Positions 11,720 through 23,052 of a stretch of DNA of 64,000 nucleotides are shown in pieces. The notes beneath the pieces were generated by a model, which searched no databases, had not been told where the DNA came from, and was given only the letters and a program-made list of their open reading frames with translations. The position numbers were made by a program, and so were the translations under genes. Source of the stretch: Paraconiothyrium sp. Pb-2020 (Eukaryota > Ascomycota > Dothideomycetes > Pleosporales > Didymosphaeriaceae); NCBI GenBank assembly GCA_022419385.1, contig JAJUBI010000004.1:3081286-3145285 (forward strand). Reading direction: 5' to 3'. The number at the start of each line of letters is the position of its first letter. The first letter of the stretch is position 1.

Positions 11720-12686
11720 AGCTACACCCTGAGAGTGTGGTCTTACGCGAGCCGCTCGTTGTTCATCCTTATAGCCGTAGTCGTATGACTTTCACGTTAT
11801 CTTCGGCCTGCATATAGCGTGCAGCGCTCACAGATGCTCGAGAACGTTTGTTGTCACTATTCACACAACCCCAGCGCAATGCCAACGTTGACTTATAGAC
11901 GATTTGTTGTGAGAGGTTGGTGGCATGTAGTGTTGACAGGACCGAAGATTGGCTCGAAGTAGGGCGTGCAGTGGCCCAATGCGGAAAGGTGGATCGATCG
12001 CTGTTGCATGAACGTAGGTTTGCAGTACGCGTGAGCATCAGCGCATCACTTCGTGATGTCTCCTGAAGCGAGATCTCAATGCAACAGTCAGCGTCTAATT
12101 TGACTTGCTTGCAGCGCTGTCTTCGTCACGTGTAGATCTTGGTGCAGGTGCCCCAGGTGCAGTGCGTGCGGCCCGCCAATTCAAGGCTGAAACTTCAGGG
12201 ACGGGACTCTGCACCCCCGCATTCACGATGCCCGTCACCCACGACTTTCATTCATCGACTTGCGGCTTTTGCAATTATTCCACCCCATCGATATCGTTAC
12301 CATACTTCCATTCTCGCTGTTCACGCCTTTGACTCTGGATTGATGCCTTCGCAGTCAAGCATTGCACTAACATGGCGCGAGCGCTTACCTGCCCACTGAA
12401 GAGGCGTGAAACGTTCCACGTTCGGAACTCAGGCATCCGTCAACACAGTGTCTCAGGCCTGTTAGAAGCCTCAAGCCTTCGGCAAGTAGGCACTGCCATA
12501 TATTCTGTGTTCCTGGCGCGTGGCCTGATTTTGTTCTACCCACCCGTTCGCTGCTGCTCTTTCGATTCCTTAGGCGTCTATCCCTTTTCATCCTAACACA
12601 ACTTTTCCTTCTTGGTGCTGGCTCACTTTTATTTTATAATATCTTTCCCTGAAGCTTGAAGCTTACTATCATCGCCACTCGTCACC
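11720..12686. other. Divergent intergenic region
   Basis: About 970 bp lies between the start of the minus-strand hypothetical gene and the secreted-protein gene at 12687. A pyrimidine-rich leader with TTTATTTTATAATATC at about 12628-12643 precedes the latter and may include its core promoter. No coding frame is convincing. Confidence 0.45.
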
Positions 12687-13169
12687 ATGCAGCTCTTCGC
12701 CAGCTTCCTCGTCGCTCTCTCCGTTTTCCAGGTGGTTGTGGGTGCCCCAGACAAGTTCCCAGCTGCCGTGCTCGTCCAACGCCAGACAAATCCGCTACCC
12801 ACTACCCAAGTCGGTGACCCATGCCTGGACTACTCCGTCACCGCCAACATGTCGACCATCAGCGCAAATTCATCATACCGCGCTGCCTTCATGCAGAAAG
12901 CACCGGTCGGAACAATCATCACAGCGCGCATGCTCAACGCTGCCCAAGCCAAGCTCCCAGCACTCACAGCAGACGTAGCACTCAACCAGCAATGTGGAAA
13001 CCTTACCCAGCTTGCATTTACGGAAGCTGCCAACAACTTCTCGAACGGCATTGTCGCCCAGTTCACTACCGAGGGTCTGCCTGTTGGTATCAAAGCTGGT
13101 CCTGAGGTTGTAGTTATCGTCGGCGCTATTTGTGCACTCTTTTCGATTGTCTGGGTCTTCGCTGGATAA
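12687..13169 (+). CDS. Small secreted or wall-anchored protein
   Basis: This single-exon ORF encodes 160 aa. The N-terminus has a clear signal peptide (hydrophobic core LFASFLVALSVFQVVVG followed by Ala-Pro). The mature part has two cysteines ('DPCLDY' and 'QQCGNL') and several N-glycosylation sequons (NMS, NSS, NLT, NFS). The C-terminus is hydrophobic ('VVVIVGAICALFSIVWVFAG'), suggesting a membrane anchor or a GPI-addition signal. No known family was recognised. The start follows a CACC context at 12683-12686. It may be a cell-surface protein or an effector candidate; this is inference. Confidence 0.8.
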   Translation: MQLFASFLVALSVFQVVVGAPDKFPAAVLVQRQTNPLPTTQVGDPCLDYSVTANMSTISANSSYRAAFMQKAPVGTIITARMLNAAQAKLPALTADVALNQQCGNLTQLAFTEAANNFSNGIVAQFTTEGLPVGIKAGPEVVVIVGAICALFSIVWVFAG

Positions 13170-14335
13170 TGGAGCGTAGAAGCCCGCTATTGGCAGAAGT
13201 ATTGATGGGTATGGCATATCATTGTGAGCTAGCCTGGTTGCTGGAGACCTCTTTAGTCAGGAGCGTCCAACCGCAAACGTTGTGAGATTCCCATGACGAA
13301 TCAGATAAATTGCACGTAGTCGGCGACCGCAACAAGAATGGCAATATCGTGTTCTTAACACTCGAATCATTTGCACGACTACTTGCGAGCGATTGATCCT
13401 CGGACAGCTTTGGAGCGAAGTAGCGCAAGTGGTTGACGGTACGGAAATTACTGCACGAGCAACTTGATAGGATCGCTTATGTAAGGCGCCATTGCAAGGT
13501 CGAGGCCCTGAGGTGGAGATCCCAGCCCGCCACCACCAACACCAGGACATGTACAGATGGTACACGTTCTCCGCAATCGGAAGAAGGCGTGGTGCTTCTG
13601 TGGCACTCAATCATAGGGTCGTATCTGCATCGTCGATATTATGTATATTCGTTCTTGTTTCGCCGGCTTCCTCGCATTCGCAAGTCATCCCGCACCGTAC
13701 CGCTCAAGATGAACATTCCAGGCATACGATGCGAGCTTAACGGCTCAAGATCAGCTCAAAGATAATTGCGTATGCAATGCAGAATTTGCACCACACTTGT
13801 TGCGGTTGTTCGTAGCCGTAGACAAGTTTGTCGAAGCTGAGTCGTCTTCAGCCGCGATTACGGACACCCTCGATAGGGGACCCTAGTGATTGGCATGGCA
13901 CGCGAGGACAGCTTTTTCAATTGGGTTTATTCTCAACCAACCGCTAATTCAAAATGGGCAAAACGGCATCGCCAAGGTCTAGTACCGGACTCCCCACGAT
14001 AACTTCATGGAGCACTGCCTAGATCAAGTAAGCGCGAGCTTTCAAACGCCTATCCGCTAACGCTCAATCGCTCGTGTGCCGCCGTCCGAGTGTTTCGCAA
14101 ACAGCCACATCTTGGTGCCGAACCTGGATTCCATGTGATTGCGACAGGGTGGGACGCGGGATTCTAGAAGGTTTGTTCGCGGTTTCTTAACAAGCCCTTG
14201 CCCTGAAGTGCGCTTAGGGAGCCTCTTCCTTTATGTTTGGCCCGTCGCGCTGTCAGAGGTGAGGATCCGTCTTCGTCGCGAGACGTTGTCCACTGTAGTG
14301 CAGGATTACTTGCTGCTGGGCAGTTTTCGCCCACG
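13170..14335. other. Gene-free spacer
   Basis: About 1.17 kb lies between the secreted-protein gene and the rhodopsin-like gene. Several short overlapping open frames occur on the minus strand at 13219-13610, but none could be joined into a recognisable protein. No RNA or repeat was seen. Confidence 0.45.
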
Positions 14336-15645
14336 ATGGATTCATTTGCCGCGATCTACGCAAATCCTCCAGACCCAAACGACGAAGTCCCGGTATACAA
14401 CAAAACAGCAACCATCTATGGAGCAACGTTGCCTTTCCATGTCCGTAACAACCCCTGCGCTTTATCGACCCTGGCGGTAACGCTGATTTCAAGTAGATCT
14501 TGACATGGGTTGCTGTTTCCTTCCGTCTGTACACAAGATACCGGGTCGTCCGAGCACCGGGTTGGGATGATTATTTCATCACAATCAGTGGCGTGTTCAA
14601 CTTGGCGTCGTTGATTGCCTTTTATGGCTGCATGTCTTCCTCTTCGAATAGCGTATCCGATGTCTTGCTGACAAGGTTTATAGGTTTCCACTTCGGCCTC
14701 GGCAAACACCTATACTACGTTGATCCGAACGATTTCGTAACGCTTTTCAAGTTCCTCTACGTTCAGAGTGCAGCGTACTACACGTGCGCCGGCATCGTCA
14801 AGCTCTCATTGCTTTGCCAATACTTGCGTCTTTTTCAGAAAGGAGTCATTCGTCAAATATGCATTGTCCTCATGGTGTTGACCGGTCTTTGGGCGTTCTT
14901 CTGGTTCTTCCAAGGCTGGTTTCCATGCTTCCCTGTCTCTGGCTTCTGGAATCGAACGCGCACTCCACCGGCCAAGTGTTGGGGCACAGGTTTCGGCAAC
15001 GTGCAAAATTCGCTCACCGCATTCGTGGCTTTCGCTGCTACCAACATGATGCTGGATACTATCATCTTCTTCATACCAATAATGCTTTACTTTAGACCTG
15101 GACTAGGCTCAAGACAAGTTCTTGCGATCATCGGTCTCTTTACTCTCGGCTCAGTGTAGGTTCAATCTCTGTCCGATCTCTGTCTTCACTGACGATCTAT
15201 TTGTAGAGTCCTCCTCATGTCCATCCTTCGGCTGTGGACAACTATGCGCCACAACAAATTCGACCCAAGCTCGTTAGATTTCACGTGGTGGTACCCTCTC
15301 ACAATGATCCTCGCCTCCCTCGAGATTGATTTCGCTATCATCTGCGCCTCGATACCGATTTTCTGGCCTCTCATCGCTGCCTCGCTACCACAAATCTTTG
15401 TTACACAGGAGGTGCGGGTAACACATCACCAGCGCTTTCCCGACAGCCACAATGCGGAGTACGAGATGGGAAGGAAGTACTCTATCAAGAGTAGCGGCGG
15501 GGATAGTCAAGAAAACTTGACAGAGCTGCAGGAGCATCCTAAAACAGATTACAGTGATCCGTTCGTGGTGGATCACGTTACAGGAAAGCTTGAAAATAAT
15601 GCGGAAGTGGTCAGCCAGAAACAGAAGAAGAGACGGCAGAAATGA
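14336..15645 (+). CDS. Seven-helix rhodopsin-domain membrane protein (PTH11-like type, no CFEM)
   Basis: The protein has 400 aa in three exons (14336-14440, 14497-15155, 15207-15645). After a short N-terminal segment ending 'IYGATLPFH', the core shows the fungal rhodopsin-domain signatures 'FRLYTRYRV', 'GWDDYFI', 'FGLGKHLYYV' and 'KLSLLCQYLRLF'. About seven hydrophobic segments follow, then 'LDFTWWYPLTMILASLEIDFAIICAS' split around the last helices. The cytoplasmic tail is polar and ends in a Lys/Arg cluster. The first intron (56 nt) bridges two frames exactly. Family members are putative integral membrane receptors of Pezizomycotina; no CFEM domain is present. Ligand and role are unknown. 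Confidence 0.88.
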
Positions 15646-16288
15646 AGACACTTTACTCAATGAGAAGTATTGCGTTTCTCGTGCCTATCGGTGCCTCTAA
15701 ACGATCCACTGCTTTTGCCAATTTGCCGATTTGTATCGTATCCGTGACCAACACGACCTTATGCCGGTACAGCATCCATCGAGACCAACTGCTGGACACG
15801 AGCCACAGAAAACAACTGGATAGACTGCATCAGCCTCACACGTCAGCTTACGAAGCAAGTATGGGTGTGGATGCGTTGAACGGCTAATGCTCCTTTGTAG
15901 CAATATTTGAATCTACAGCCCGATCCTTAACCGTCGTTCGCCTGAAGCAATGTTCCTCGCTAGGGAGTCTATTCCCCAATTATTGACGAGATCATGCCGC
16001 GAGTCCGTACCCAGATCACTTCCACTTCGAATGAAGTCGCTTTTACGTACCATCCCATGCACCATATCGGGACAATTCGAACTGAAGCTGAGCGTACATC
16101 CTGTCCCCTCCCATGACCAGGCTGCACAATCGGCTTGGGCAAAGAATCTCAATTCTAACAGCGCAAGCCGGGCTTTGATGTGCTTAGTGATGTCGATCTA
16201 ATGATTCCGTTCCATGTATTATCCGATCCCAGTAGTAGCATACAGTAGCAGACTTTTAGTTGAAGATCTCAAATCAGTCGGCTATGCT
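15646..16288. other. Convergent intergenic spacer
   Basis: About 640 bp lies between the ends of the rhodopsin-like gene and the minus-strand membrane protein gene. No supported gene or repeat was seen. Confidence 0.5.
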
Positions 16289-17194
16289 TCACACCCTCTT
16301 CACTGCACTTGCCATCCAACTGTCTCTCCTCGCTGTGGGCGACCACGTAGCATTCTTCAACAGACAATTTCCACCGGGGTCTCCATCTGTTACCATCTCA
16401 GTCAGATTCGCACCGTATACAACGCCCATACAGGCCTTTAATTGCGAACAATGGTCCATGCATGCGGTGAAGTTATACGTGATGTATGTACGCAAATTAA
16501 CAATGGCATGGTGGTTCTCATCCCCGCCCGATGGGACGCCGCGCCGGCAGGTGATGTCGTAGGAGGGGTGGCTGCCGGTTGACGATTCGTAGGGGCTAGT
16601 GATATCACGGGGCGTGGCTTGTGGCGCTGACGCTGGCGAAACTATCGCTGGAGCACACGGAAGGTGGGCCATGCCGGTCGTGCCCGTTTCTACTGCTCCA
16701 GTCTGAGTCATTGGATCGTCTGGATCATCAGGACTTGAGGTTGGTGTTGGTGTCGGTGTGGACGAAGACGACGATTTCGTCGCATAGTAGCCTCCCACTG
16801 CTCCACCTACAGCGGCGCAGATGACCAAGAGTACACATATTGAAGCAACTATGATGAACGGTCTCCGCTTGAAACGCCAAATCTTCTCAGATTCTCTACT
16901 CTTTTCGTGAACGTATGGGATTAAACCATCTTCGCCCTTGGTCAACTCTTTCTCCGAACTTGCAGTCGATCTGATCCAGGGAAGCCAATGTTTCGAGGCG
17001 CTGTCTATCGCTCTTGTGGTTGGATATGGATATGGACCGTTGGGATCGACCTGCAATCCCTCGGCATCGCGATCCACCTCTGGTGCTGGGCAACTATGTT
17101 CGGAATGGTGGCATCGATTGTGTGTTGTATATACTGAGCGGAGACTAGTAGGCGTGTGTTGTATAGAGCAGTCATATGAGCTCCACGTCGCCAT
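16289..17194 (-). CDS. Single-pass membrane protein with PAN/apple-like cysteine-rich C-terminus
   Basis: This intronless ORF encodes 301 aa; the true ATG is at 17194 because the codon before it is GTG. The N-terminal half is polar and lacks a signal peptide. A single transmembrane helix (FIIVASICVLLVICAAVGGAVGG) follows a basic 'RFKRR' stop-transfer signal. A Ser/Thr/Pro-rich stalk (TPTPTPTSSPDD) comes next. The C-terminal 90 residues contain spaced cysteines ('YDITC', 'TACMDHC', 'KACMGVVYG', 'GNCLLKN') in the pattern of fungal PAN/apple-like domains. The layout implies a type II surface protein. Function is unknown. Confidence 0.8.
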   Translation of the reverse strand: MATWSSYDCSIQHTPTSLRSVYTTHNRCHHSEHSCPAPEVDRDAEGLQVDPNGPYPYPTTRAIDSASKHWLPWIRSTASSEKELTKGEDGLIPYVHEKSRESEKIWRFKRRPFIIVASICVLLVICAAVGGAVGGYYATKSSSSSTPTPTPTSSPDDPDDPMTQTGAVETGTTGMAHLPCAPAIVSPASAPQATPRDITSPYESSTGSHPSYDITCRRGVPSGGDENHHAIVNLRTYITYNFTACMDHCSQLKACMGVVYGANLTEMVTDGDPGGNCLLKNATWSPTARRDSWMASAVKRV

Positions 17195-18992
17195 CACTCC
17201 GATTAAGGCTATCGGACTTTTGGTTGGATGATCACTTCGGTGGGAACGTCAAAATACTGCAGGTCCGAAGATAACGCCCGGCGATGTTGGACTGGCGAAG
17301 TGGTCGTCATAAGATGGACAGCTCCTAAGGCGGCCACCACCCACGAGCCGCAAGAATTGATCCTCTACACTCATGGGTCTTGTACTTTGATTGGGTGTCA
17401 TTTTTCGGGGGCCAATCCATCGGTTGCACAATGTGATCCTCAGGCATTACAATCTGCATGCTCGGTGGTGGCCTCACGGAATCGCAAACCTCAGCTTACG
17501 GTCAGCTCTGCAATTCTCGATCCCACTGCTGTGGGAAACCGAGTGCCTCTGTGCATTGACCTCGCTGCGGTTGGTCCTCGTTCTTGTGAAGCTTCGCTGT
17601 CCGCTGGATGCTTGCCCCACAACGTGCTCAGCCCTACGGGCTTCTTCAGCGTAAAGATGTCAAAATTGGAGCTGTGGCTGGTGGTGCAGGCCAAGGCGCA
17701 GCAGGCGGGAGGTGCAGCAGAATGGGGCCAATCAGCGCAGCATAGATCAAAGCTTCAGCTCCAGCGGAGTTTGCTCCCAATGGTTGTCGCGCCTGTTCCA
17801 ATTCTACTCTTTGCTCCAAGCCTTCAGCTGTTGTCACGACCCACCACAAGCACATATGCACACCGCGGTCCGCCGCAACTGGCGGGATACCGAAACAGGC
17901 CGGCGCTCGTCATGGCGCTGGGAGAGAAGGTCATGGCCCTATCCCGTGAGGAGTATTGCCTTGAAGTTGGTACTTCACGGAGTGCCTCAAGCGCGATCGT
18001 CCCGTCACGACATGTGCATGCGGCGGCGTTAAGAGTTCTGCACAACCCCTGCAGCAGATCACAATGCACTCGTTGCAATGACGTAGCTCACGTGCGGCGG
18101 CTCTTTCCCGCAACGCAAGAACAACAAGAAACAGTAGAGTAACGATTGCAACATGGCAAAATCAAGGACGCGAGCGCTTGACTCGTCGCAACGGTGTAGC
18201 GCACTTTTCCGGCGACGCTGCATCCAATCAGAGCTTCCTGCACGAGCCCACCGCGCGTCGTAACGTCACCTAATCCAAGCTTTTAACAACAGGGACATCA
18301 ACATGTCCGCCGGCACACCTCCGGCAGACACCGGCACCCAAGACCGTCTTGACCTGACCCAATGCAGCCCCGCCAGCCCCCGCAATGACTGTAACCAGAC
18401 GGTAACACCCCGCCTATCGCGCTATCGTGAGCTCCAAATCAAGGAATACGGGACAGCCATCACGGGTGTCCGGAAACGCGCGCCTTGATGGACGGGTTGC
18501 CAAGGTGCGTGATGGCGGCATGCCCGGAACACGGCGCAGACAGGCCCACAGCGAGAAGCGCCAAGAGAGAGTGGAGGCGTGCGATGCGGATCTTGATATG
18601 TACTGTATTTGGGTTGGAAGCGTATTTAGGTGGTGAATTACAAAGAGTATGTGGGCAACATTGAGTGGCAGTAGTATCGCATTGCGGCCATTGCCAGTAC
18701 GCCGGCCGTGGCCATGCCTGGGGCATCTCTTCGCTCCAGTCGAGCAGTCCTGATGATTCTCCTCTAAGGTATCGTCAAGCCGTATCAAAAAGTGACTATG
18801 CAACTCCGAGAAATGCAAATGCATGCGGAGACAGCCAAAGAAATCGTCATGCTAGAGAAACGCCAATATCTTTTTCCGCCCATAAAGACCAAAATGTGCA
18901 AACCCCGGGGTATCATGCATTGACGTGGAAACAAGTATCTGTACAGAGAAGCGGGAGGGGGTGGTGTGGGTCGTGTCGAGGAAGGAGAGGGG
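17195..18992. other. Gene-poor spacer
   Basis: About 1.8 kb. A 304-aa plus-strand open frame at 17228-18142 looks spurious: no domain, biased composition and competing frames. An ATG at 18303 in good context begins a short frame (about 60 codons) that could be the first exon of an unidentified small gene, but no continuation could be supported. Confidence 0.35.
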
Positions 18993-19694
18993 TCATGGGT
19001 AGCGTTTGGTGCTGCCGCTGATGCTCATCGATCGCTTCTTTTCGTGGTCGTCTTTCGGACCCGGTACATATTGGTCCGGGGAGGTTGGGGTGGTGACGGC
19101 AAGGGTGAGGAGGGTAGCGAGCTCTGCGGCTGCGGCGCCGATGGCGAGGTAGAATGCGACTCCCTAGCTGATATTAGTCGGGTCCTTGTAGTTGCGACTG
19201 ACTTGACTCACCTGCTCTTCGCAGACGGCGCGGTACTGATAACGTCCATTGCTCAAGATGTGGCTGTTACCGCAGGAATACCTGCCTAGGCTGGCTTTGC
19301 TGGCTCTGTCCAGTATCGAAAATTCAGCTATCGCGATGACCCAGAGGAGCACTCCGCAGCATCCGCCAAGGACGCGGTATATGCTAGCGGATCGAGTTGG
19401 TCGGCGGAAGGATCGCTTAAACGACAAGGCGACGACGGTAACAGAGACGATGAAGCTACCGACGGCGACGGCGAAGAGGATGAGAGTGGGTGCAAGATTC
19501 GTCCGGGCAGGCCAGGTCATGGGCAGCTCATTTTTGCGGAGGTCGATGTAGCGGTTGCCGCGGAAAATCTCGAGGGTGTGGACAAGGAAGACAATGACGG
19601 CGCCGCTGAGCACGATGACCAGCAGGCGAAGGGCGGAGCGCAGTCGACCGAGCCATTGCGCATGCCAGCTGGAGAGCTCGAAAGGCATTGGCAT
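18993..19694 (-). CDS. Four-helix integral membrane protein, unknown function
   Basis: There are two exons, 19212-19694 and 18993-19163, with a 48-nt phase-0 intron whose acceptor is GCTAG. The protein is 217 aa from the first in-frame ATG. Four hydrophobic segments are visible: 'LLVIVLSGAVIVFLVHTL', 'LILFAVAVGSFIVSVTVVAL', 'VLLWVIAIAEFSIL' and, in exon 2, 'VAFYLAIGAAAAELATLLTL'. The cytosolic tail is basic and serine-rich. The frame stays open upstream to about 19900 without an ATG, so a short upstream exon may exist. The layout is like MARVEL/claudin-type fungal membrane proteins, but no family is claimed. Confidence 0.7.
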
Positions 19695-21548
19695 GCGCGC
19701 GGTGAAGCGTGCGGCGAGCGGCGGCGGCTTTGAGGGTGTCTTGCAGCGTGCAATGTCCTCGGGCACTGAGTGCAATGAGTGCAATTGCGGCCCTATCGGG
19801 CTTGATAGAAGCTGGTCAGAGTAGGTGGGCACCGAGGAGAGCGGCAGGCGGTCGTCGGAAGAGGTGGGGTTCTTCGTCTCGCGATCGCAACGTGAGGATG
19901 GGCCATAGGACGCTCATCCCCTACCAACTAGGGCTCCACTAGCTCGACGGGCGACACGTTCGTCGTACCGTCGCTGCTGTCCCCGCGCCGTTTTGAGGAG
20001 AGCCGCACGAATCGGCAGCGTGCGCGGCGTCGCTGGGCGATGTGTTGTTTCAGCGAAGAGTGGTGTGGATGGCGCGGCGGAGATGGAGACAAAGGCTCAT
20101 CGCAACGCGCAAGGGGGAGGCAAGCTTAAGACCAAACGAGGTTGGGTTTGGCGACTGATGGCTGTGCTCCGTGCGCTCCGGTACAGAAGTGCGAGGCTTG
20201 GGCTGGGCGATCGCGGCGGCGGTCCAGGTGGCGTCTTCAAGAGTCTTCTGCGCGCGGGCCTGGGTGAATGTACAAGTGCACGCCGAGGATGGGTGCTGCG
20301 CGTTGAAGCCGTGCTGCAGTCTGCCTGCGCATCCTCCTGCCTCTGCGCGCGGACGTACCTTCCTCGAGGATGCGCTGCCAGAAGAGGCAGGCACGACCCG
20401 CTCGCGAAAGGTGCCTTGGCCACGAGACTGGCTGGACCGCAACGTTTCCAAACACCAGCCGCAGGCACACGTGCATTACGAGCCCGGCGCACGCCATCAG
20501 CGCCGTTCCAAGGTTCTCACCGGTCTAAATCTCATCTACCCGCAGCAGCCTCTTCGAACTTGCGGCAAACCGCATCTGCCACTACACACCAAGTCCGCTC
20601 CGTTCTCGCAAAGCACCGCTGAAGCGCCGATTCGATCTTCACGATCAGCCCTCGGACCGCATAACGCGCGACCTGCTCAACTTCGCGGTGACGTCTCCAT
20701 GTCTCGAGTCCCACAGTGGCCCGCGGGCCGCATGACGGGATTGTCTCAGGTCTACACGCCTGCATGGCCGGCTTAGCGTCTTACTCCAGGAACATGTCTT
20801 AAAATAAGACTGCACCGCCCACCAGGCAACTGCTACCTGTACTGTCCGGTACTCTCATTCAACGGCGCGCGTAAGCATCGCTAGGCATACAGCATACATA
20901 GTCATACCAAGAGCATGCGCCCTGTATACCGCAGCAACAAGGACTATATTCGACCCCACCTAAAACACACCCTGCAAACTAGGATGGCTGTATATTCGAA
21001 CCAGCCTCAAAACTTGGAAGCTATGATTAAGTGCACGTCACTTGATGCCAACACACGAACCGATTTCTAGGTACCACAATCCACTCAGGTTCGTCAGGTC
21101 ACTTACGCCGTCGGGGCATACCCAACCTGCGGAAAAGCGGACAATGCGCTAGCCCAGCTAGACCACGCTGAACTGGAAGAATTTGCTTGCTCCAGGGCAC
21201 CAGAGTCCGCGACCCCCAACATCTTCTGCATTTCTCTTCGACAATGTTCACTTCTGAGAGACGGCCATGTTGCTATAAGCTTTGCGCCGTGAATTAAACT
21301 TTCAATTTGGGTCGCCGCTACTGCACAGTCAACCTAAGCTCTGATGGAATGCTAACTACAGCAGAGTTTTACCTCCACTATTCCTTCGGGAAACATATCA
21401 TCTAGCTACTATAGCACTAGGCTTGGATTACCATATAATCCTTCTCTCTGAACCGCTTCTCGAATCAGAGTCTTGACGCGAACATTCGCTTGCGCTCGTC
21501 GTCGCAAAGCTCTTGACGCGGACGATTGCAAGTTGAGCATGACTCACT
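19695..21548. other. GC-rich island and spacer
   Basis: About 1.85 kb. From roughly 19980 to 20780 the DNA is GC-rich and open in several frames on both strands (for example 209 aa plus and 133 aa minus), as expected from base composition rather than coding. No domain is recognisable in any frame. The rest, 20780-21548, shows nothing. Confidence 0.45.
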
Positions 21549-22177
21549 CTATGACAACTGTGTCGCCAGGGTGTTCACTTGAGATACCAATCCTTTATCC
21601 GCGCTTCCAGCGTTCTTCTGCACCTTTCCAAGCAAGTGTTCGACGGTCTGTCCTGGGTCGGTAATGGCAACACCTTGTGCAGTCTTGATCCTGGCCACCT
21701 GGAAGGCCAAAAAGAACTTGGGTTCCTTGATCGCCAAGTCACCCCCTTCACTGCGAACACCAGCTTCGGTCGCCTGGTACAAATCCAAATTGGTCTGAAA
21801 GGTAGCGAGGTCGGTGGATGCAAGCGGATCCGCGGTCGCGAATTTATCGAGGGCGAATTGTAGTGGGGTGGAGGAGGACTTTGAAAAATCGATATCCGAG
21901 AAAGAGACGCCGTTGGATGTGACATCGGGCACGTTGCCAATCGTGGTGCCAGTACCGCAGGTTACAGTACTGGCGACGGCGTTCGCGATGTCCGCAGTCT
22001 CCTGTGGCAGCGTGGTCGATCCGACATGAAGCAGGCATTCTGACGACGATCCAAGGTGGCTGGAGCTAATACATGTGATCAGCTAACCATGGCAGAAGAG
22101 AAAGATGTTAAATTACCAGCAGTGCTTCCAATGGCCAACGCAGCAACGACAGCAATGAGGCTCTTCGAGATATACAT
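21549..22177 (-). CDS. Small secreted protein
   Basis: There are two exons, 22117-22177 and 21549-22039, giving 183 aa. Exon 1 is almost exactly the signal peptide (MYISKSLIAVVAALAIGSTA). The acceptor used here (GTCAG before 22039) keeps the frame; a nearer TTAG acceptor at 22066-22067 does not. The mature protein has two cysteines ('ECLLH' and 'TVTCGTG') and a long helical region with 'FALDKFATADPLAS' and 'FFLAFQVARIKTAQG'. No known family was recognised. It is probably extracellular. The exon junction is supported by phase only. Confidence 0.72.
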
Positions 22178-23052
22178 TTTCAGTATTGCCAAGGAAAGAT
22201 CGAATAGATGTAGACAGTAAGCGACCAGCACAAAGATAGTATGTATATGGGAAAGTAATAAGTAATGCTACCGAATGAGCGGCTATTGAGAAGAACAGAA
22301 AAAGGAACGATTGACTTGTTTATGCGTTTACTACAGAGAGAGGCACTGCATCTTATATGCATAGCATTACGCGCAGGTCCTGCGGCTCCGAATTGTAGGC
22401 GTGAACCATTTCGACGATGCAGCCGAAGGGAGCGTTTCCAATGCGCGCTAAAGGCCTGAGGGGTGTCACAGCGAAGCCTTGGCTAGCGTCCGAGGTCACT
22501 CTCAAGAACCCCAATCTAGAACTACAGCGCTGCAAGCACCCGGAGGGGCTTCCAACAGGTTGGAAGCGCGTGTGGAAGACAGCGTTCGTTCCGAGTTGCT
22601 GCTTCAGAATCAGCGCGTTAGGCTCCTCATCGAATAGAGGAGGGTAGATATGGAGATGCTCATGAATGATGAAGTCGGCTGTGGCGGCGGTGCCTGCGTG
22701 TCTCGGATTGGGATTCGATACAATTGAAGCCTGTCAGAGACGTCGATCATACGAAGGGGCTGGAAGCACCCTCGACACTCTATACCGCATTCGGACGCAG
22801 GTGAAGCTTAATAAATAGCTAAAGCGAACCTCTACCTGCCTATTCAAGCTATTGAACTCTAGGTTTACATCTCCCTGCTTCGGTTGTTTTTCTCCTTCTA
22901 CTGTCTGTCGCTGGGAGGATTAGGGGCCTACGATGTACCCGGCTACGATAGTTAGCACACACGGCTACTGGGGTTTAGCCTCGCACGCCTCGCACGATGT
23001 CTAATACTACTGACACACCGTAGCTACTCTTCGGACCCCATTGGGAGTCTGG
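22178..23052. other. Gene-free spacer
   Basis: This 875-bp stretch is upstream of the secreted-protein gene and downstream of ERG2, both on the minus strand. Only short frames are present; no RNA gene or repeat was recognised. Confidence 0.5.

Noticed and set aside
17228..18142. 304-aa plus-strand open frame
   Set aside because: No domain, Cys/Arg/Ser-biased composition, no likely promoter or splice partner, and competing open frames on the other strand.
19993..20622. 209-aa plus-strand open frame
   Set aside because: Lies in a GC-rich island where several frames on both strands are open; composition is Arg/Ala/Gly-rich with no family likeness.
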